Part shown: piece by piece, positions 1 through 8,696 of the stretch
Layout of the letters: each line of letters starts with the position of its first letter
Position numbering within the stretch: the stretch's first letter is position 1
Origin: Nitrospira sp.
GTDB taxonomy: Bacteria; Nitrospirota; Nitrospiria; Nitrospirales; Nitrospiraceae
Assembly (NCBI GenBank): GCA_024331125.1
Contig: JANDJI010000001.1
Location: 732,761-796,760 of the forward strand
Direction of reading: 5' to 3'
Length of the DNA: 64,000 nt
The notes under the pieces: generated by a model
Database searches by the model: none
What the model was told of the DNA's origin: nothing
What the model saw: the letters and a program-made list of their open reading frames with translations, nothing else
Made by a program: the position numbers and the translations under genes

Positions 1-65
1 GTCCCCAGACGCAATTTCGCAATCCCCGCCCGCAAATCATGTCTCAGCCGCTGAAGCAATCCCAT
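1..65 (-). CDS. possible 5' end of a gene running off the window
   Basis: Downstream of recG on the same strand an ATG at 65 opens a frame that stays open to the window edge (MGLLQRLRHDLRAGIAKLRL). The peptide is basic and could be the amphipathic start of a protein, but only 21 codons are visible and there is no clear ribosome binding site. It may be nothing more than a chance open frame in GC-rich DNA. Confidence 0.25.
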   Translation of the reverse strand, partial: MGLLQRLRHDLRAGIAKLRLG

Positions 66-126
66 GGCATTCAGGCCGACGGCGGCGCAGCGAAGCCGCC
101 CGCGCCGTCGAAGCGTTTTCCAACGG

Positions 127-2664
127 TCAACTGATCGACCCGAGATCCAACTTCTCCCGCCACTTCCGCAGCATGGCGTCCCGCAACTCGCGGTGGGCCG
201 GCGCGTTCAATTCCGGATCAACCTGCAACAACGCCGACGCCTCTTGTCTGGCTTCCGACAACAACTCGCCGTCCCGCACGAGATCGGCGACGCGAAACTC
301 CGGCATGCCCCATTGCCGGACCCCCAAAAATTCTCCCGGCCCTCTGATGCGGAGATCCTCCTCGGCGATGACGAACCCGTCGTTCGACCGCACAAGCGCC
401 TCCAACCGCTCTCCGGCCGACGACGTTTCACGCGCCGGCCCCTTCGAGGACGGTCCAAACGACACGCTCCCGCGATCCGACAGATTCGCCATGAGCAAAC
501 AATAGGATTGATGGCCGGCGCGCCCCACCCGTCCACGCAGTTGGTGCAACTGCGCCAGACCGAACCGTTCGGCATGTTCGATCATCATCACCGTCGCGTT
601 GGGCACATCGACTCCCACTTCGATCACGGTAGTCGCGACGAGCGCCTGGATGACTCCGGCCTTGAACTGGGCCATCACCGATTCCCGCTCGGCGGTTTTC
701 AGTCGCCCATGCAACAGCCCCACGCGGAATTCCGCCAACTCCTCGCGTTGCAGCCGCTCGGCTCCTTGAATCGCCGCCTGTAAATCGGTGCGCTCCGATT
801 CTTCGATGAGAGGATACACGATATACGCCTGCCGATTGTCGCGCAGCTCATCGCGCAAGATCTGAAGGGCCCGCCGTCGTTGCGCTTGCCCGAAGAGAAA
901 AGTCCGCACCGGCTTCCGTCCGGGCGGCAACATGTCGATCACCGAAACGTCCAGATCGCCGTACACCGTCATCGCCAGCGTTCGAGGGATCGGCGTCGCC
1001 GTCATGACCAACACGTCCGGCCTATAGCCTTTGTCGACCAGCATCTTCCGCTGCAACACGCCGAACTTGTGCTGCTCATCCACGACGGCCAACGCCAAGT
1101 TTTTGAAGACGACGCCCTTTTGAATCAACGCATGGGTTCCGATCGCCACCTGAATTTCGCCCGAAGCGAGCGCGGCCGCCTGCGCCTTCTTCACCGACGC
1201 CTTGTCTCCCCCCCGCACGAGGGCCGCTTGCACTCCCAGCGATTCGAACAGGCCGGACAGATTTCGATGGTGCTGCTCGGCCAAAATTTCGGTCGGCGCC
1301 ATCAGGGCCGCCTGATAACCCGATCCGCAGGCCATGACGATGGCATGGAGCGCGACGGCGGTCTTGCCGGATCCGACATCGCCCTGCACCAGTCGATTCA
1401 TCGGTCGAGGCGACGCCATGTCGCGAACAATCTCCCCGACCACTCGTTCCTGAGCGGCCGTCAGGCGAAAGGGCAGAAGGCGTCGCAGCTTTTCCACCAA
1501 CGGCGCGCGCGGATCGAATCGCAGTCCTTTCCTCTCTTCCTGAACCGATCTCCGCTGAGCCGCCAACGCAAGTTGCAGCAGGAACAGCTCCTCGAACGCC
1601 AGCCGCCGATACGCCGGCGTTTTCCCCTGTTCGAGCAACCGCCAATCGGTGCCGGTCTTGGGGAAATGCACCTCCTGCAGGGCCTGCTGAACGGGGATGA
1701 GCCGGCGACGCGCGCGAAGCGCCACAGGCAGACAGTCGCGCAAGTCCCGGGCGTACGTGTCCAACAACGTCTTCTCCAACACCCGCATGTGGCGGGACGT
1801 CCAACCTTTCGTTTCATGATAGACCGGCACGATCCGCCCGACGTGAAGCAGCGACTCCGTCTCCTCGCCGACCGTCTCATAGTGCGCCGCCTCCATTCTC
1901 GGCGCCATCCACCCCTCGGTCCCCGCAGTCACGCGCCCGCTCATCACCACGCGCGTCCCGACAACGAATACCTTTTCCAAATACGGTCGATTGAAGAACA
2001 CGACCTGCAGGCGGCCCGTCCGATCTTGCACTCGGACGTCGAGCACGCTCATTCGGCGATTCCTGGTGCGCACGGCCCGGCATTGCTCGATCGTTCCGCA
2101 GATCGTCGCCGCCGTGCCGGGCACAAGGCTGCCGATCGGCGTCATGACCGAACGGTCCTCGTAACGCCAAGGCACCGTCCAAAGGGCGTCTTCGACGGTC
2201 TCGATCTTCCACCGCCGCAACAATTGAACGCGTTTCGGCCCCACGCCCTTGACGAAGCGAATCGGCAGTTTCCACAGATCTTGACGCGCCGCGCCGTTCG
2301 ACGGTTCTTGCAAAACGGTGTGTCCCGGCGTATCGCCCGACGGGTGAGAATCGGTTGCCATCCCGCGAAGCGCTTTCACGATCGCGGCGGCCTCCTGTAA
2401 TCGGCGACACCGTTCTTGTCGGGGAAGCGACGGGTGGAAATCGATGAAGAGATCCCGCAAGGCCAGCAAATGCGCCTCGACGGATTGCGGGAACACTCGA
2501 CCCGTTAACGCGGAAAGCACGTGCGCGGAGACGAACGAACCGAGATTCGTGACCGTTTCCAGGCGCGCGAATCGGTCTTTTGCCGCAAACTCAATGGGCC
2601 GAGCCACGCGCTCTATCCAGTCGGACAGCGACGCTCTGAAATCTGACTCGGTCAGAGTCTGCAT
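127..2664 (-). CDS. recG: ATP-dependent DNA helicase RecG
   Basis: RecG remodels stalled replication forks and branch-migrates Holliday junctions in the cytoplasm. The 845-residue product has the wedge/OB-fold region at about 185-270, Walker A GDVGSGKT at 428-435, the DEQH box at 529-532 (here DEQHKFGV), and the helicase C-terminal block with QLRGRVGRAG. It is longer than E. coli RecG (693 aa) because of an N-terminal extension of about 130 residues, seen in some other phyla. The ATG at 2664 is chosen over an in-frame start 39 nt upstream because a sigma70-like promoter lies at 2675-2703, so the upstream start would fall inside the promoter. No Shine-Dalgarno precedes 2664, so the mRNA is probably leaderless. 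Confidence 0.95.
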   Translation of the reverse strand: MQTLTESDFRASLSDWIERVARPIEFAAKDRFARLETVTNLGSFVSAHVLSALTGRVFPQSVEAHLLALRDLFIDFHPSLPRQERCRRLQEAAAIVKALRGMATDSHPSGDTPGHTVLQEPSNGAARQDLWKLPIRFVKGVGPKRVQLLRRWKIETVEDALWTVPWRYEDRSVMTPIGSLVPGTAATICGTIEQCRAVRTRNRRMSVLDVRVQDRTGRLQVVFFNRPYLEKVFVVGTRVVMSGRVTAGTEGWMAPRMEAAHYETVGEETESLLHVGRIVPVYHETKGWTSRHMRVLEKTLLDTYARDLRDCLPVALRARRRLIPVQQALQEVHFPKTGTDWRLLEQGKTPAYRRLAFEELFLLQLALAAQRRSVQEERKGLRFDPRAPLVEKLRRLLPFRLTAAQERVVGEIVRDMASPRPMNRLVQGDVGSGKTAVALHAIVMACGSGYQAALMAPTEILAEQHHRNLSGLFESLGVQAALVRGGDKASVKKAQAAALASGEIQVAIGTHALIQKGVVFKNLALAVVDEQHKFGVLQRKMLVDKGYRPDVLVMTATPIPRTLAMTVYGDLDVSVIDMLPPGRKPVRTFLFGQAQRRRALQILRDELRDNRQAYIVYPLIEESERTDLQAAIQGAERLQREELAEFRVGLLHGRLKTAERESVMAQFKAGVIQALVATTVIEVGVDVPNATVMMIEHAERFGLAQLHQLRGRVGRAGHQSYCLLMANLSDRGSVSFGPSSKGPARETSSAGERLEALVRSNDGFVIAEEDLRIRGPGEFLGVRQWGMPEFRVADLVRDGELLSEARQEASALLQVDPELNAPAHRELRDAMLRKWREKLDLGSIS

Positions 2665-2674
2665 ACCGGAACGG

Positions 2675-2703
2675 ATCGTAGCACAGCACCCCTTCCTGCT
2701 CAA
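2675..2703 (-). promoter_or_regulatory. sigma70-like promoter of recG
   Basis: Read on the minus strand there is TTGAGC (2703-2698), a 17-nt spacer, and TACGAT (2680-2675). The recG ATG begins 10 nt beyond the -10 box, so a normal start point would give a leader of only 3-5 nt. Confidence 0.6.
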
Positions 2704-2757
2704 TTACGCACGGCGCTCGTTTCCCGCCGATTCTGCGCGCCGGTTTCGGCCGAACGC

Positions 2758-2786
2758 TTGGTGGGCATTCCCGGGAGTGCTACCAT
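2758..2786 (+). promoter_or_regulatory. sigma70-like promoter of the TPR membrane protein gene
   Basis: TTGGTG (2758-2763), 17-nt spacer, TACCAT (2781-2786), with the ATG at 2804. The two divergent promoters (this one and that of recG) are only about 55 bp apart. Confidence 0.45.
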
Positions 2787-2803
2787 CCGGGCAAGAGACC
2801 GCC

Positions 2804-3562
2804 ATGTACCGACGGGATATTTCTCCGCTGCTCATGTGGCTCGCGCTCGCCGTCTTTCTGCTGATCGGCATTCATCAGTTTTTCCCTTCCTTTCGGGAAA
2901 AATTCGCTCCGCCGGCCCCTTCCGTGTCCGTCGAATCCGACAAGCCGATCGCCGAGCCGCCGCCTCCTTCGCTTCCGCCATCAGCCCCGATCCCCTCGAC
3001 ACGCCTGATCGAGTTGCCGCCGCTCCCGCTCTCCGCCTACGAGGTGCCGCTGGCCGTCATCCGTGACGATATCGAAGCGCACCGTTTCTCGCTTGCCGAG
3101 TCCAAACTGCTCGCATTGCCGAGAGACGTTCAGTCGGACAAGACGAGCAGGGCGTACATCGCCGGTTTGTGGAACAACCTGGGCATTCAACAGGAGCTGA
3201 TCCACGGCACGGCCGGCTCCCTCCCTTCATTCAAACGCGCCGCCTCCCTCGAAGACTCCAATCCCGTGATCCTGATGAATCTGGCCCATGCATATTGGGA
3301 ACGGCGGGACCCCGCCCTCAATCAGGAGCTGCTTGAGAAATTGATCGGCGCGGCGCCTCGTGAGCCGTTTCCTCATTTGGCTTTGGCCGACTGGTTGCAG
3401 GAACACGACCGGCTCGACGAAGCGGAACGTCACCTGTCTCATGCGACCGATCGTATCAGCCGGGACCCTGCGCTGCGTTCTTACCTCGCCTCGGTCACCA
3501 CGAAAATCCATCGGAAGAAAACCGCCGAGGCCGACGCGAGGGCGCAGGACGCGGATCAATGA
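2804..3562 (+). CDS. membrane-anchored TPR-like protein
   Basis: The 252-residue product starts with a short charged segment and one transmembrane helix (about 8-25, LLMWLALAVFLLIGI), followed by a proline-rich linker (about 40-72). The C-terminal half is helical with TPR-like repeats: NNLGIQQELIHG, NPVILMNLAHAYWERRDP and PHLALADWLQEHDRLDEAERHL. It is probably an inner-membrane protein with a periplasmic TPR scaffold, but no specific partner can be named. The ATG at 2804 is chosen because the hydrophobic segment follows directly and a promoter lies just upstream; the frame is open further 5', but that part lies antisense to recG and has no signal. Confidence 0.7.
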   Translation: MYRRDISPLLMWLALAVFLLIGIHQFFPSFREKFAPPAPSVSVESDKPIAEPPPPSLPPSAPIPSTRLIELPPLPLSAYEVPLAVIRDDIEAHRFSLAESKLLALPRDVQSDKTSRAYIAGLWNNLGIQQELIHGTAGSLPSFKRAASLEDSNPVILMNLAHAYWERRDPALNQELLEKLIGAAPREPFPHLALADWLQEHDRLDEAERHLSHATDRISRDPALRSYLASVTTKIHRKKTAEADARAQDADQ

Positions 3563-3675
3563 ATCCTGAGTCGGCAAGCATGAAGATTATTGACGATCGG
3601 CGGCAAGGCCTTTCGATGTCCGCGGCGGCCGATCTTGAGAAACGGCCGTCCGGGGAAACCGCGTTGTCTCCGAGG

Positions 3676-4527
3676 TCAAATGTCTTTCAGGGACGGCCCG
3701 GCGTCGGACGGTCCCATCCGGTCCGGCACTCTTTGCGCGGGGTCATTCGGTGATGCTGGGGGTTCTTCGTCCATCCACTGAACCGCCCGGTCTTCCCACA
3801 AGACCGATCCCTTTTTACAGTCAACCATCAGAATTTGAAAATCAACCACGCCCCCTTCGGCCCACGGCTTCTCCCGGGCAGCCGCATGAAAGACGGCGGT
3901 CCCGACCGACGCCGCAACTTCTTCATCCGGAGAAAACTCATCTTCCCAATTGAGAACGCCCGTTGACGGATCCCACCCCCGCAGGATGAACAACGGGTAA
4001 GAATCCTCGGACCGGACGGGGCCCCCGATTTTTGTCAGAGTCGCTCGTCGAACCATCGAGGGGGAAATTTCAAGCTCTCTGTCGTCTCCGCCTCGCTCCG
4101 TCGGATTGAAATGCAGCCTCCCAACCCACTGAAACTCTCCGGTCTTTCCATCATAGGCGCGCAGCAGAAAACTCGAGAGACCGGCCGGTGTCCCTCCCGC
4201 CCCTCCGGCAAAGATGCGCATCATCGAGCCATTCGATTGCGCGCCCGTGTCTTCCTCAACGATCAATTCGTACACGTCTTCGGACAGCACCTCGCCCGAA
4301 ACGGCGTCATAGACCTTCACCGTCATGGTCGCCCCGGTTTCATTCTGATACCCGAACCCCGCGGCGACGACCGCTCGCTCGGCCTGTTCTCCAACCGGCT
4401 CGTGCCCCGTCGCCTGCTCCCCCATCAGCACGAGACAACAGCAGACTCCCATGATCAGGGGACACAGAGCCCGCAACCGGACGACCGCCTCGTGAAAAGA
4501 TCGGAGTACCCCGTCGATCGGCGCCAT
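3676..4527 (-). CDS. secreted hypothetical protein
   Basis: I do not recognise a family. The 283-residue product has a long N-terminal region ending in a hydrophobic stretch (about 22-35, LCPLIMGVCCCLVLMG) that fits a signal peptide, then an acidic, beta-rich exported domain with repeated phrases of the type YDAVSGEVL, YDGKTGEFQW and WDPSTGVLNW. These resemble successive blades or strands of a repeat fold, each naming a D-x-x-T/S-G turn. The start at 4527 is set by a GGGAG ribosome binding site 5 nt upstream. It converges with nothing and stands alone between a plus-strand gene on either side. Confidence 0.6.
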   Translation of the reverse strand: MAPIDGVLRSFHEAVVRLRALCPLIMGVCCCLVLMGEQATGHEPVGEQAERAVVAAGFGYQNETGATMTVKVYDAVSGEVLSEDVYELIVEEDTGAQSNGSMMRIFAGGAGGTPAGLSSFLLRAYDGKTGEFQWVGRLHFNPTERGGDDRELEISPSMVRRATLTKIGGPVRSEDSYPLFILRGWDPSTGVLNWEDEFSPDEEVAASVGTAVFHAAAREKPWAEGGVVDFQILMVDCKKGSVLWEDRAVQWMDEEPPASPNDPAQRVPDRMGPSDAGPSLKDI

Positions 4528-4682
4528 AGACGCTCCCGATAGCCTGGCGCATTCTGGAGAAGATCGAAGCCGTCGTCTATTCCCCACTGTGGCGAGATCC
4601 CCCTCGAAGGAGGGGTTCATGAGTCAGCCGGGCGGCGGGAAGCCGTTGCCGAACCCGCTCCGCCATCTTTATAGTCTCCCCC

Positions 4683-5072
4683 ATGAAGCGACGGGCTTTG
4701 CTCACCGTTTTGGCCGGGCTCCTGCTCTTCGAGACCGGCGCCCTGATTGCTTCCGCCGCGCCGACCGGAGCCTGGTGGATCGTCTTTCTCGTGTTCACGC
4801 CGGTCTGCTTGGGAACGTTGGTCTGGTGGGGATTGCGATGGGCCGCGATGGCCTGCGTGATGTATGGAACGGTGGGGCTGGCGCTTGACCTCTCAACGAT
4901 GGTGCACGTTCTGACGAAAGAGGCAGGCGACTTGTGGTCCCTCTCGACCAATCTGGTCAGCGGGGGGTTGAACTTTCTGTTGATCCTGCTCGGCGGGCGG
5001 TCTTTCCTGGGAGAAGTCGTGGCGCAACCGCCTCCAGGATCCCGTCCTCCCAATCCCCCAGTCCTTTCCTGA
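4683..5072 (+). CDS. small integral membrane protein
   Basis: The 129-residue product has about four hydrophobic segments (8-25, 31-50, 52-70 and 92-108) and a proline-rich C-terminus (AQPPPGSRPPNPPVL). Family unknown. Its 3' end overlaps the 3' end of the convergent methyltransferase gene by 116 nt, which is unusual. Either its stop or the methyltransferase C-terminus may differ between relatives. Confidence 0.55.
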   Translation: MKRRALLTVLAGLLLFETGALIASAAPTGAWWIVFLVFTPVCLGTLVWWGLRWAAMACVMYGTVGLALDLSTMVHVLTKEAGDLWSLSTNLVSGGLNFLLILLGGRSFLGEVVAQPPPGSRPPNPPVLS

Positions 5073-6024
5073 TCCGCAAAGCCTTGACGCGAACAAAGCC
5101 GGACGTTTTGAGCCATCGCGTCACATCGGAAACCGTATAGGTGTTGCCGCTCTCCGTAAACAAGAGCATCGACACGGCAAAGAGACTCGCTTCAGCGGGG
5201 TACAGCCCCTCGCGGTCATGAAGGAAGGCATCGTGAATGATCAACCTCCCGCCCGGTGTCAACGCCGCCAAGGCCCTGCGAAAGATCGCCAGATTGTCCT
5301 CCGGTGAATACATGTGCAGCACGTTGGAATACCAGACGACGTCGTACCGGCCGGGGATGTCCTCTTTGGTGAAATCCAGCGGCAGATAAGACAGCCTCCG
5401 CCCGGCCGGATGGGTCGCGGCGATCTCTTTCGCCACCGCCAAGGCCGCCTCGCGATCGCAGACGGTGGCGCGCAACCGACGGTTCCCGGCCAAAAACGCC
5501 ATCGCGTAGGTGCCGGGGCCTCCGCCGAGGTCCAGCAACGTCTCGGCCTTTCCCAGCTTCACGCGCGACGCGATGGCGGGCGCCAGCTCCATCGTGCGGT
5601 GATGCATCGCCCACGTAAAGCGTCTTCTCCAGTCCGGATCCTCCGGCGCCTCATGGTCGATCGGCAAGCCGGTTCTGACCGATTCGGGAAGCCGAATCCA
5701 GTCGGCCCAATGGCTCTGGACCAAGGCAAGATAGTCGCCGCGATAGGCCGGATGGTCAGCGTTCAACGCCGTGGCTCCCAACCGGCTGTTGCGGTAGAGC
5801 GATCCCTTTTTCTGGAGCACGCCGGCCATCGCCAGATTTCGGCACAGAATCTCCAGCCCGCGCTCGCTGACCTTGAGTTTTTCGGCGAGATCGGGAATCG
5901 ACCACGCGCGATCGCCGATCGCCGTGCACAGGTTCAACTCCAACGCCGCCAGCAGAACTCGCGGCAGTCGGTACGCCGACACCGCTTCTCGAAACTCGTT
6001 GAAGGTGGCGATGCGTTGTTTCAT
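4957..6024 (-). CDS. SAM-dependent O-methyltransferase with dimerisation domain
   Basis: The 355-residue product has the plant/polyketide O-methyltransferase layout: an N-terminal winged-helix dimerisation domain (about 10-90, with LAEKLKVSERGLEILCRNLAMAGVL split over two helices) and a Rossmann domain with the SAM-binding glycine loop LLDLGGGPGTYAMAF, an acidic residue in TVCDREAAL, and DVVWYSNVLHMYSPEDN after strand 4. Substrate unknown; such enzymes methylate hydroxyls of small aromatic or polyketide-like molecules, and related ones act in bacteriochlorophyll or carotenoid pathways. Its ATG overlaps the stop of the preceding gene (ATGA), so it is the last gene of a four-gene coupled operon. 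The final residues are encoded over a convergent gene. Confidence 0.8.
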   Translation of the reverse strand: MKQRIATFNEFREAVSAYRLPRVLLAALELNLCTAIGDRAWSIPDLAEKLKVSERGLEILCRNLAMAGVLQKKGSLYRNSRLGATALNADHPAYRGDYLALVQSHWADWIRLPESVRTGLPIDHEAPEDPDWRRRFTWAMHHRTMELAPAIASRVKLGKAETLLDLGGGPGTYAMAFLAGNRRLRATVCDREAALAVAKEIAATHPAGRRLSYLPLDFTKEDIPGRYDVVWYSNVLHMYSPEDNLAIFRRALAALTPGGRLIIHDAFLHDREGLYPAEASLFAVSMLLFTESGNTYTVSDVTRWLKTSGFVRVKALRIRKGLGDWEDGILEAVAPRLLPGKTARRAGSTESSTPR

Positions 6025-6458
6025 CCCGCGCCGCCGATCTGGCGCCGGCACCACCGAATGAGATCCTGCACTTTAGCCGGGTTCTCCACGTCCGTCGCCC
6101 GCGTAAACGCGACCGCCACGAACTCGTCGGTCATCTCCGTCGCCTCGACAAATCCGGATTGCAAGAGAAGCGGGCGAAACTTCGATACGGCCGGTTGAAG
6201 ATAGTACTTGGCTTGCTTGGCCACTTCGTCGGTGCCGAGGTCTTCCGCGGTCCCCTCGGACATCAGGGCCATCACGTCGTCCATCGCGATGCCATATTGG
6301 CACACCACCGTGCCGTCCGGCTTGACCTCCAGGAGCCAACCGTCATGCCCCAGATCCATTATCAGCGGCCCGCCGGAGTCGAGCGTATAGAATTGGGGAA
6401 AGGCGTCGGTCAAGGAGGCGCGGAGCCGAGCCCATGCCGGGGACATCGGATCGGTCAT
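6021..6458 (-). CDS. conserved hypothetical protein in the methyltransferase operon
   Basis: The 145-residue soluble acidic protein has no family I recognise. Visible features are a beta-rich N-terminal half (PLIMDLGHDGWLLEVKPDGT) and a helical C-terminal tail (NPAKVQDLIRWCRRQI). It overlaps both neighbours by 4 nt (ATGA upstream and downstream), implying translational coupling and a shared role with the TPR protein and the methyltransferase. Confidence 0.65.
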   Translation of the reverse strand: MTDPMSPAWARLRASLTDAFPQFYTLDSGGPLIMDLGHDGWLLEVKPDGTVVCQYGIAMDDVMALMSEGTAEDLGTDEVAKQAKYYLQPAVSKFRPLLLQSGFVEATEMTDEFVAVAFTRATDVENPAKVQDLIRWCRRQIGGAG

Positions 6459-7276
6459 GCCGGCGTCTCCCGATGAAGTTCCCGACGATCTTCCTCGGCA
6501 AGACGAACCCGCAAGACCGTCAGGCGGCGCACGTTGTCCTGGAGTTTCGGCAACCCGTATTTTCGGTCCATCTCAACGACCTGTTCGAGCAGCGAGGCAG
6601 CATCCCGCCATCGGCCGGTTTCTTCGTAACATTGGGCCAGCACGTAGCGGGCCCCGCCGGCGCGGAGTTCGTCACGAGACCGTTCGGCGATCGATTGACT
6701 GGTGTGGCAGCAGGCGATCGCGTCGTCATACCGTTTTTGAGCCAAGAACGTGCGCGCGAGCATGCGCCATGCGTCCGCCATCCCGCCCCAATCACTCAAT
6801 CGCCGCATGAGCGCCAACGACCGCTCATACCACTGCACGGCCTCGTCGAATCGTCCGGTCTCGCGCGCCACCAAGCCGAGATCGGAATACAACACCGCCT
6901 GAGCCGCCTCGTCCCCCGTCCTCTTCAACAAATCCAGCGCCTCCAAATAATACGCGCGGGCCCGGTCCCACTCTCCGGCGTCGGCCCTCAAGTTTCCCAG
7001 GTTCGCCAGCGTCGTCCCCACCCCTCGCTCGTCGCCGAACGTTTTCTGCAACTCCAACACTTCCTGGTAATAGGCCTGCGCCGATTCCCGCCGGCCGCTG
7101 ACCGCGCAGATGTTGCCGAGATTTCCGAGCGTCATGACCAGAGCCCGCCGATCGCCGCTCAGCCGATCACACTCCAAGGCCTTGACATAGCAGGCATGGG
7201 CGTCCGTATAGAGCCCGCGGGAAAACAGTTCGTTGCCCCGGCGGTTGAGTTCCTCCGACGATCCGTTCCAGCCCAT
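6455..7276 (-). CDS. TPR-repeat protein
   Basis: The 273-residue soluble protein is built of about six tetratricopeptide repeats, visible as repeated units such as TLGNLGNICAVSGRRESAQAYYQEVLEL, TLANLGNLRADAGEWDRARAYYLEAL (broken here to one unit each), and YSDLGLVARETGRFDEAVQWYERSL. Such scaffolds bind other proteins; its partner may be a product of the same operon. The ATG at 7276 shares its A with the preceding TGA (TGATG), with AAGGGA 7 nt upstream. A GTG 3 nt earlier is the alternative. Confidence 0.8.
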   Translation of the reverse strand: MGWNGSSEELNRRGNELFSRGLYTDAHACYVKALECDRLSGDRRALVMTLGNLGNICAVSGRRESAQAYYQEVLELQKTFGDERGVGTTLANLGNLRADAGEWDRARAYYLEALDLLKRTGDEAAQAVLYSDLGLVARETGRFDEAVQWYERSLALMRRLSDWGGMADAWRMLARTFLAQKRYDDAIACCHTSQSIAERSRDELRAGGARYVLAQCYEETGRWRDAASLLEQVVEMDRKYGLPKLQDNVRRLTVLRVRLAEEDRRELHRETPA

Positions 7277-7878
7277 CACGACGTCCCTTCCAGAAAACGC
7301 CGAACGATCGGCTTGGCCCCCGTAAGAATCGAGGCGCCGTCCCCCACCAGCAGACTGTCAAACTCATATTGAAGCAGACGGCGGAGTCCTTCTTTGGCTT
7401 TCACCGCATCCGCATATTTGTCGGGGGGAAGCATGCCGACGCCGCCGGCCGGCTTGCCGATCAAGGCGTCTCCCACGATCAATACGCCTCCTTCTCGCTG
7501 GAGAAACAACGCGGATTCACCCGGTGATTTTTGATCCTTGAGCCCGATGACCAGGACCCTGCCCGGCAGGACCTCACCATCCCCATACGTAACATCAGGC
7601 TTGAGGTCCAGGGCAGCCGCGTCGAGAGCCGGGGCAAATAGGCGACCACCGAACTCCGATCGACAGGCTGCCGCTTCCCGAACGTGATCGCGATTGGTGA
7701 GGATCAGGCAATCAACGGCTCCTGCTTGGCGAATCACCGCCCTGGCCTCCTCCGTCACGGAAGGCGGGTCCACCAGGATCCTGTGTTCTCCGATCACGAG
7801 AAACAACCCGTTGAAATCGAGTTGTTTTTCTTCGGAAAACCACGACCATTGCCAGATATCGGGGAAAAGCCGCTTCAT
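7276..7878 (-). CDS. metallo-beta-lactamase-fold-like protein, degenerate metal site
   Basis: The 200-residue product has the pattern of a short MBL-fold hydrolase: FNGLFLVIGEHRILVDPP near 23-40, the loop LILTNRDHVREA at the position of the HxHxDH motif (about 58-69), VLIVGDALIG near 131-140, and a C-terminal SLLVGDGASIL. Only the last Asp-His of the metal motif is kept (TNRDH), so it probably binds metal poorly or has a changed function. First gene of the four-gene overlapping operon 7878-4957. Substrate unknown. Confidence 0.6.
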   Translation of the reverse strand: MKRLFPDIWQWSWFSEEKQLDFNGLFLVIGEHRILVDPPSVTEEARAVIRQAGAVDCLILTNRDHVREAAACRSEFGGRLFAPALDAAALDLKPDVTYGDGEVLPGRVLVIGLKDQKSPGESALFLQREGGVLIVGDALIGKPAGGVGMLPPDKYADAVKAKEGLRRLLQYEFDSLLVGDGASILTGAKPIVRRFLEGTS

Positions 7879-7923
7879 TGCGTGGCCGTCCTGCTTTCGT
7901 TCGGAAGACTCCCTGTTCCCCTG

Positions 7924-8163
7924 TCAGAGGGCGGCGACCGTCTCCTTCACCATTTTTGTTACCTTAGCGAGAATTCCGGCGTCGGACGGCAAATCCATCA
8001 CATCGTCTTCCGAGAGCGTCATGAACTTGCGGTTCGGCCCTTTGGTCAACGAGATCAAAAATTGGCTGTTCGACGGCGCAACCGGAATCACAACGTGGAC
8101 CGTTTCGTCTATCTCTTTCACGACCTCCAGAAATTTCCGTTTTCCTTCTTCCATCTCGTCCAT
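7924..8163 (-). CDS. small conserved hypothetical protein
   Basis: The 79-residue protein is charged at the N-terminus (MDEMEEGKRKFLEVVKEI) and contains a central beta-rich part (HVVIPVAPSNSQFLISLTKG) and an amphipathic C-terminal helix. No family recognised. It lies 45 nt upstream of the MBL-like gene on the same strand and may belong to the same transcript. Confidence 0.55.
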   Translation of the reverse strand: MDEMEEGKRKFLEVVKEIDETVHVVIPVAPSNSQFLISLTKGPNRKFMTLSEDDVMDLPSDAGILAKVTKMVKETVAAL

Positions 8164-8342
8164 CGTGTCACAGGCTCCCTCTCGGCGATATGAAGGCGGA
8201 TGCCTCGGAAATCGACCGTGTCACTCACCCACGCGGTGGATGGCATCGTACTCCGCCTCTCAGAAACCGTCGTCATGCACGACGGCGCATGACGCCGGAT
8301 CCTAGCACGGCATTTTTTGAACGGGCAACCGAGGAGAGAAAA

Positions 8343-8696
8343 TCAATCGGACGGAGGACCGTCGTGCTGATTCAGCATGTCTTCAAGCTGCTGCTTGGCG
8401 GTTCCCTCGAATCGGATGAATTCCACTCCATATCGATTGTCCTGCCTCCAGCGAACGATGCCGAGCGAAATCACGATCGGCGGCCGGGCGCCGGAAGTCT
8501 CGACTCGAAGAGAGAGCGGCGTGCCGACGGCCAATTGCACGTCGCTTTCGATCTCGCTGCCGCCGATGGTCAGGTTTCTCAACAAGCCGGTTCCGCTCAC
8601 GACGTCGCTCGTGAACGACGCTTCATAATCGACCGGCACACGCGAGTTCGATCGTGGTTGCATCCGTCCGGCACCGCCGGTCTTTTTAGAGGTCAC
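8343..8696 (-). CDS. PilZ domain protein, putative cyclic-di-GMP receptor
   Basis: The 117-residue product is a stand-alone PilZ domain: the RxxxR motif (RSNSR) near residue 14-18 followed by a beta barrel with NLTIGG in place of the usual DxSxxG and a closing YGVEFIRF strand. PilZ proteins bind cyclic-di-GMP and relay it to motility or envelope targets. The GTG at 8696 overlaps the purF stop (GTGA) and has GAGGGGG upstream; an ATG at 8663 would shorten it by 11 residues but has its purine-rich stretch too close. Translational coupling to purF is odd for a signalling protein. Confidence 0.75.
   Translation of the reverse strand: MTSKKTGGAGRMQPRSNSRVPVDYEASFTSDVVSGTGLLRNLTIGGSEIESDVQLAVGTPLSLRVETSGARPPIVISLGIVRWRQDNRYGVEFIRFEGTAKQQLEDMLNQHDGPPSD

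Noticed and set aside
880..2400. Long open frame on the plus strand inside recG
   Set aside because: Antisense frames stay open in GC-rich genes; its product is arginine/histidine-rich with no domain, while recG is unmistakable.
8272..8293. GTCATGC/GCATGAC hairpin downstream of the PilZ gene as a terminator
   Set aside because: Only 7 bp with an 8-nt loop and no T-run on the minus strand.
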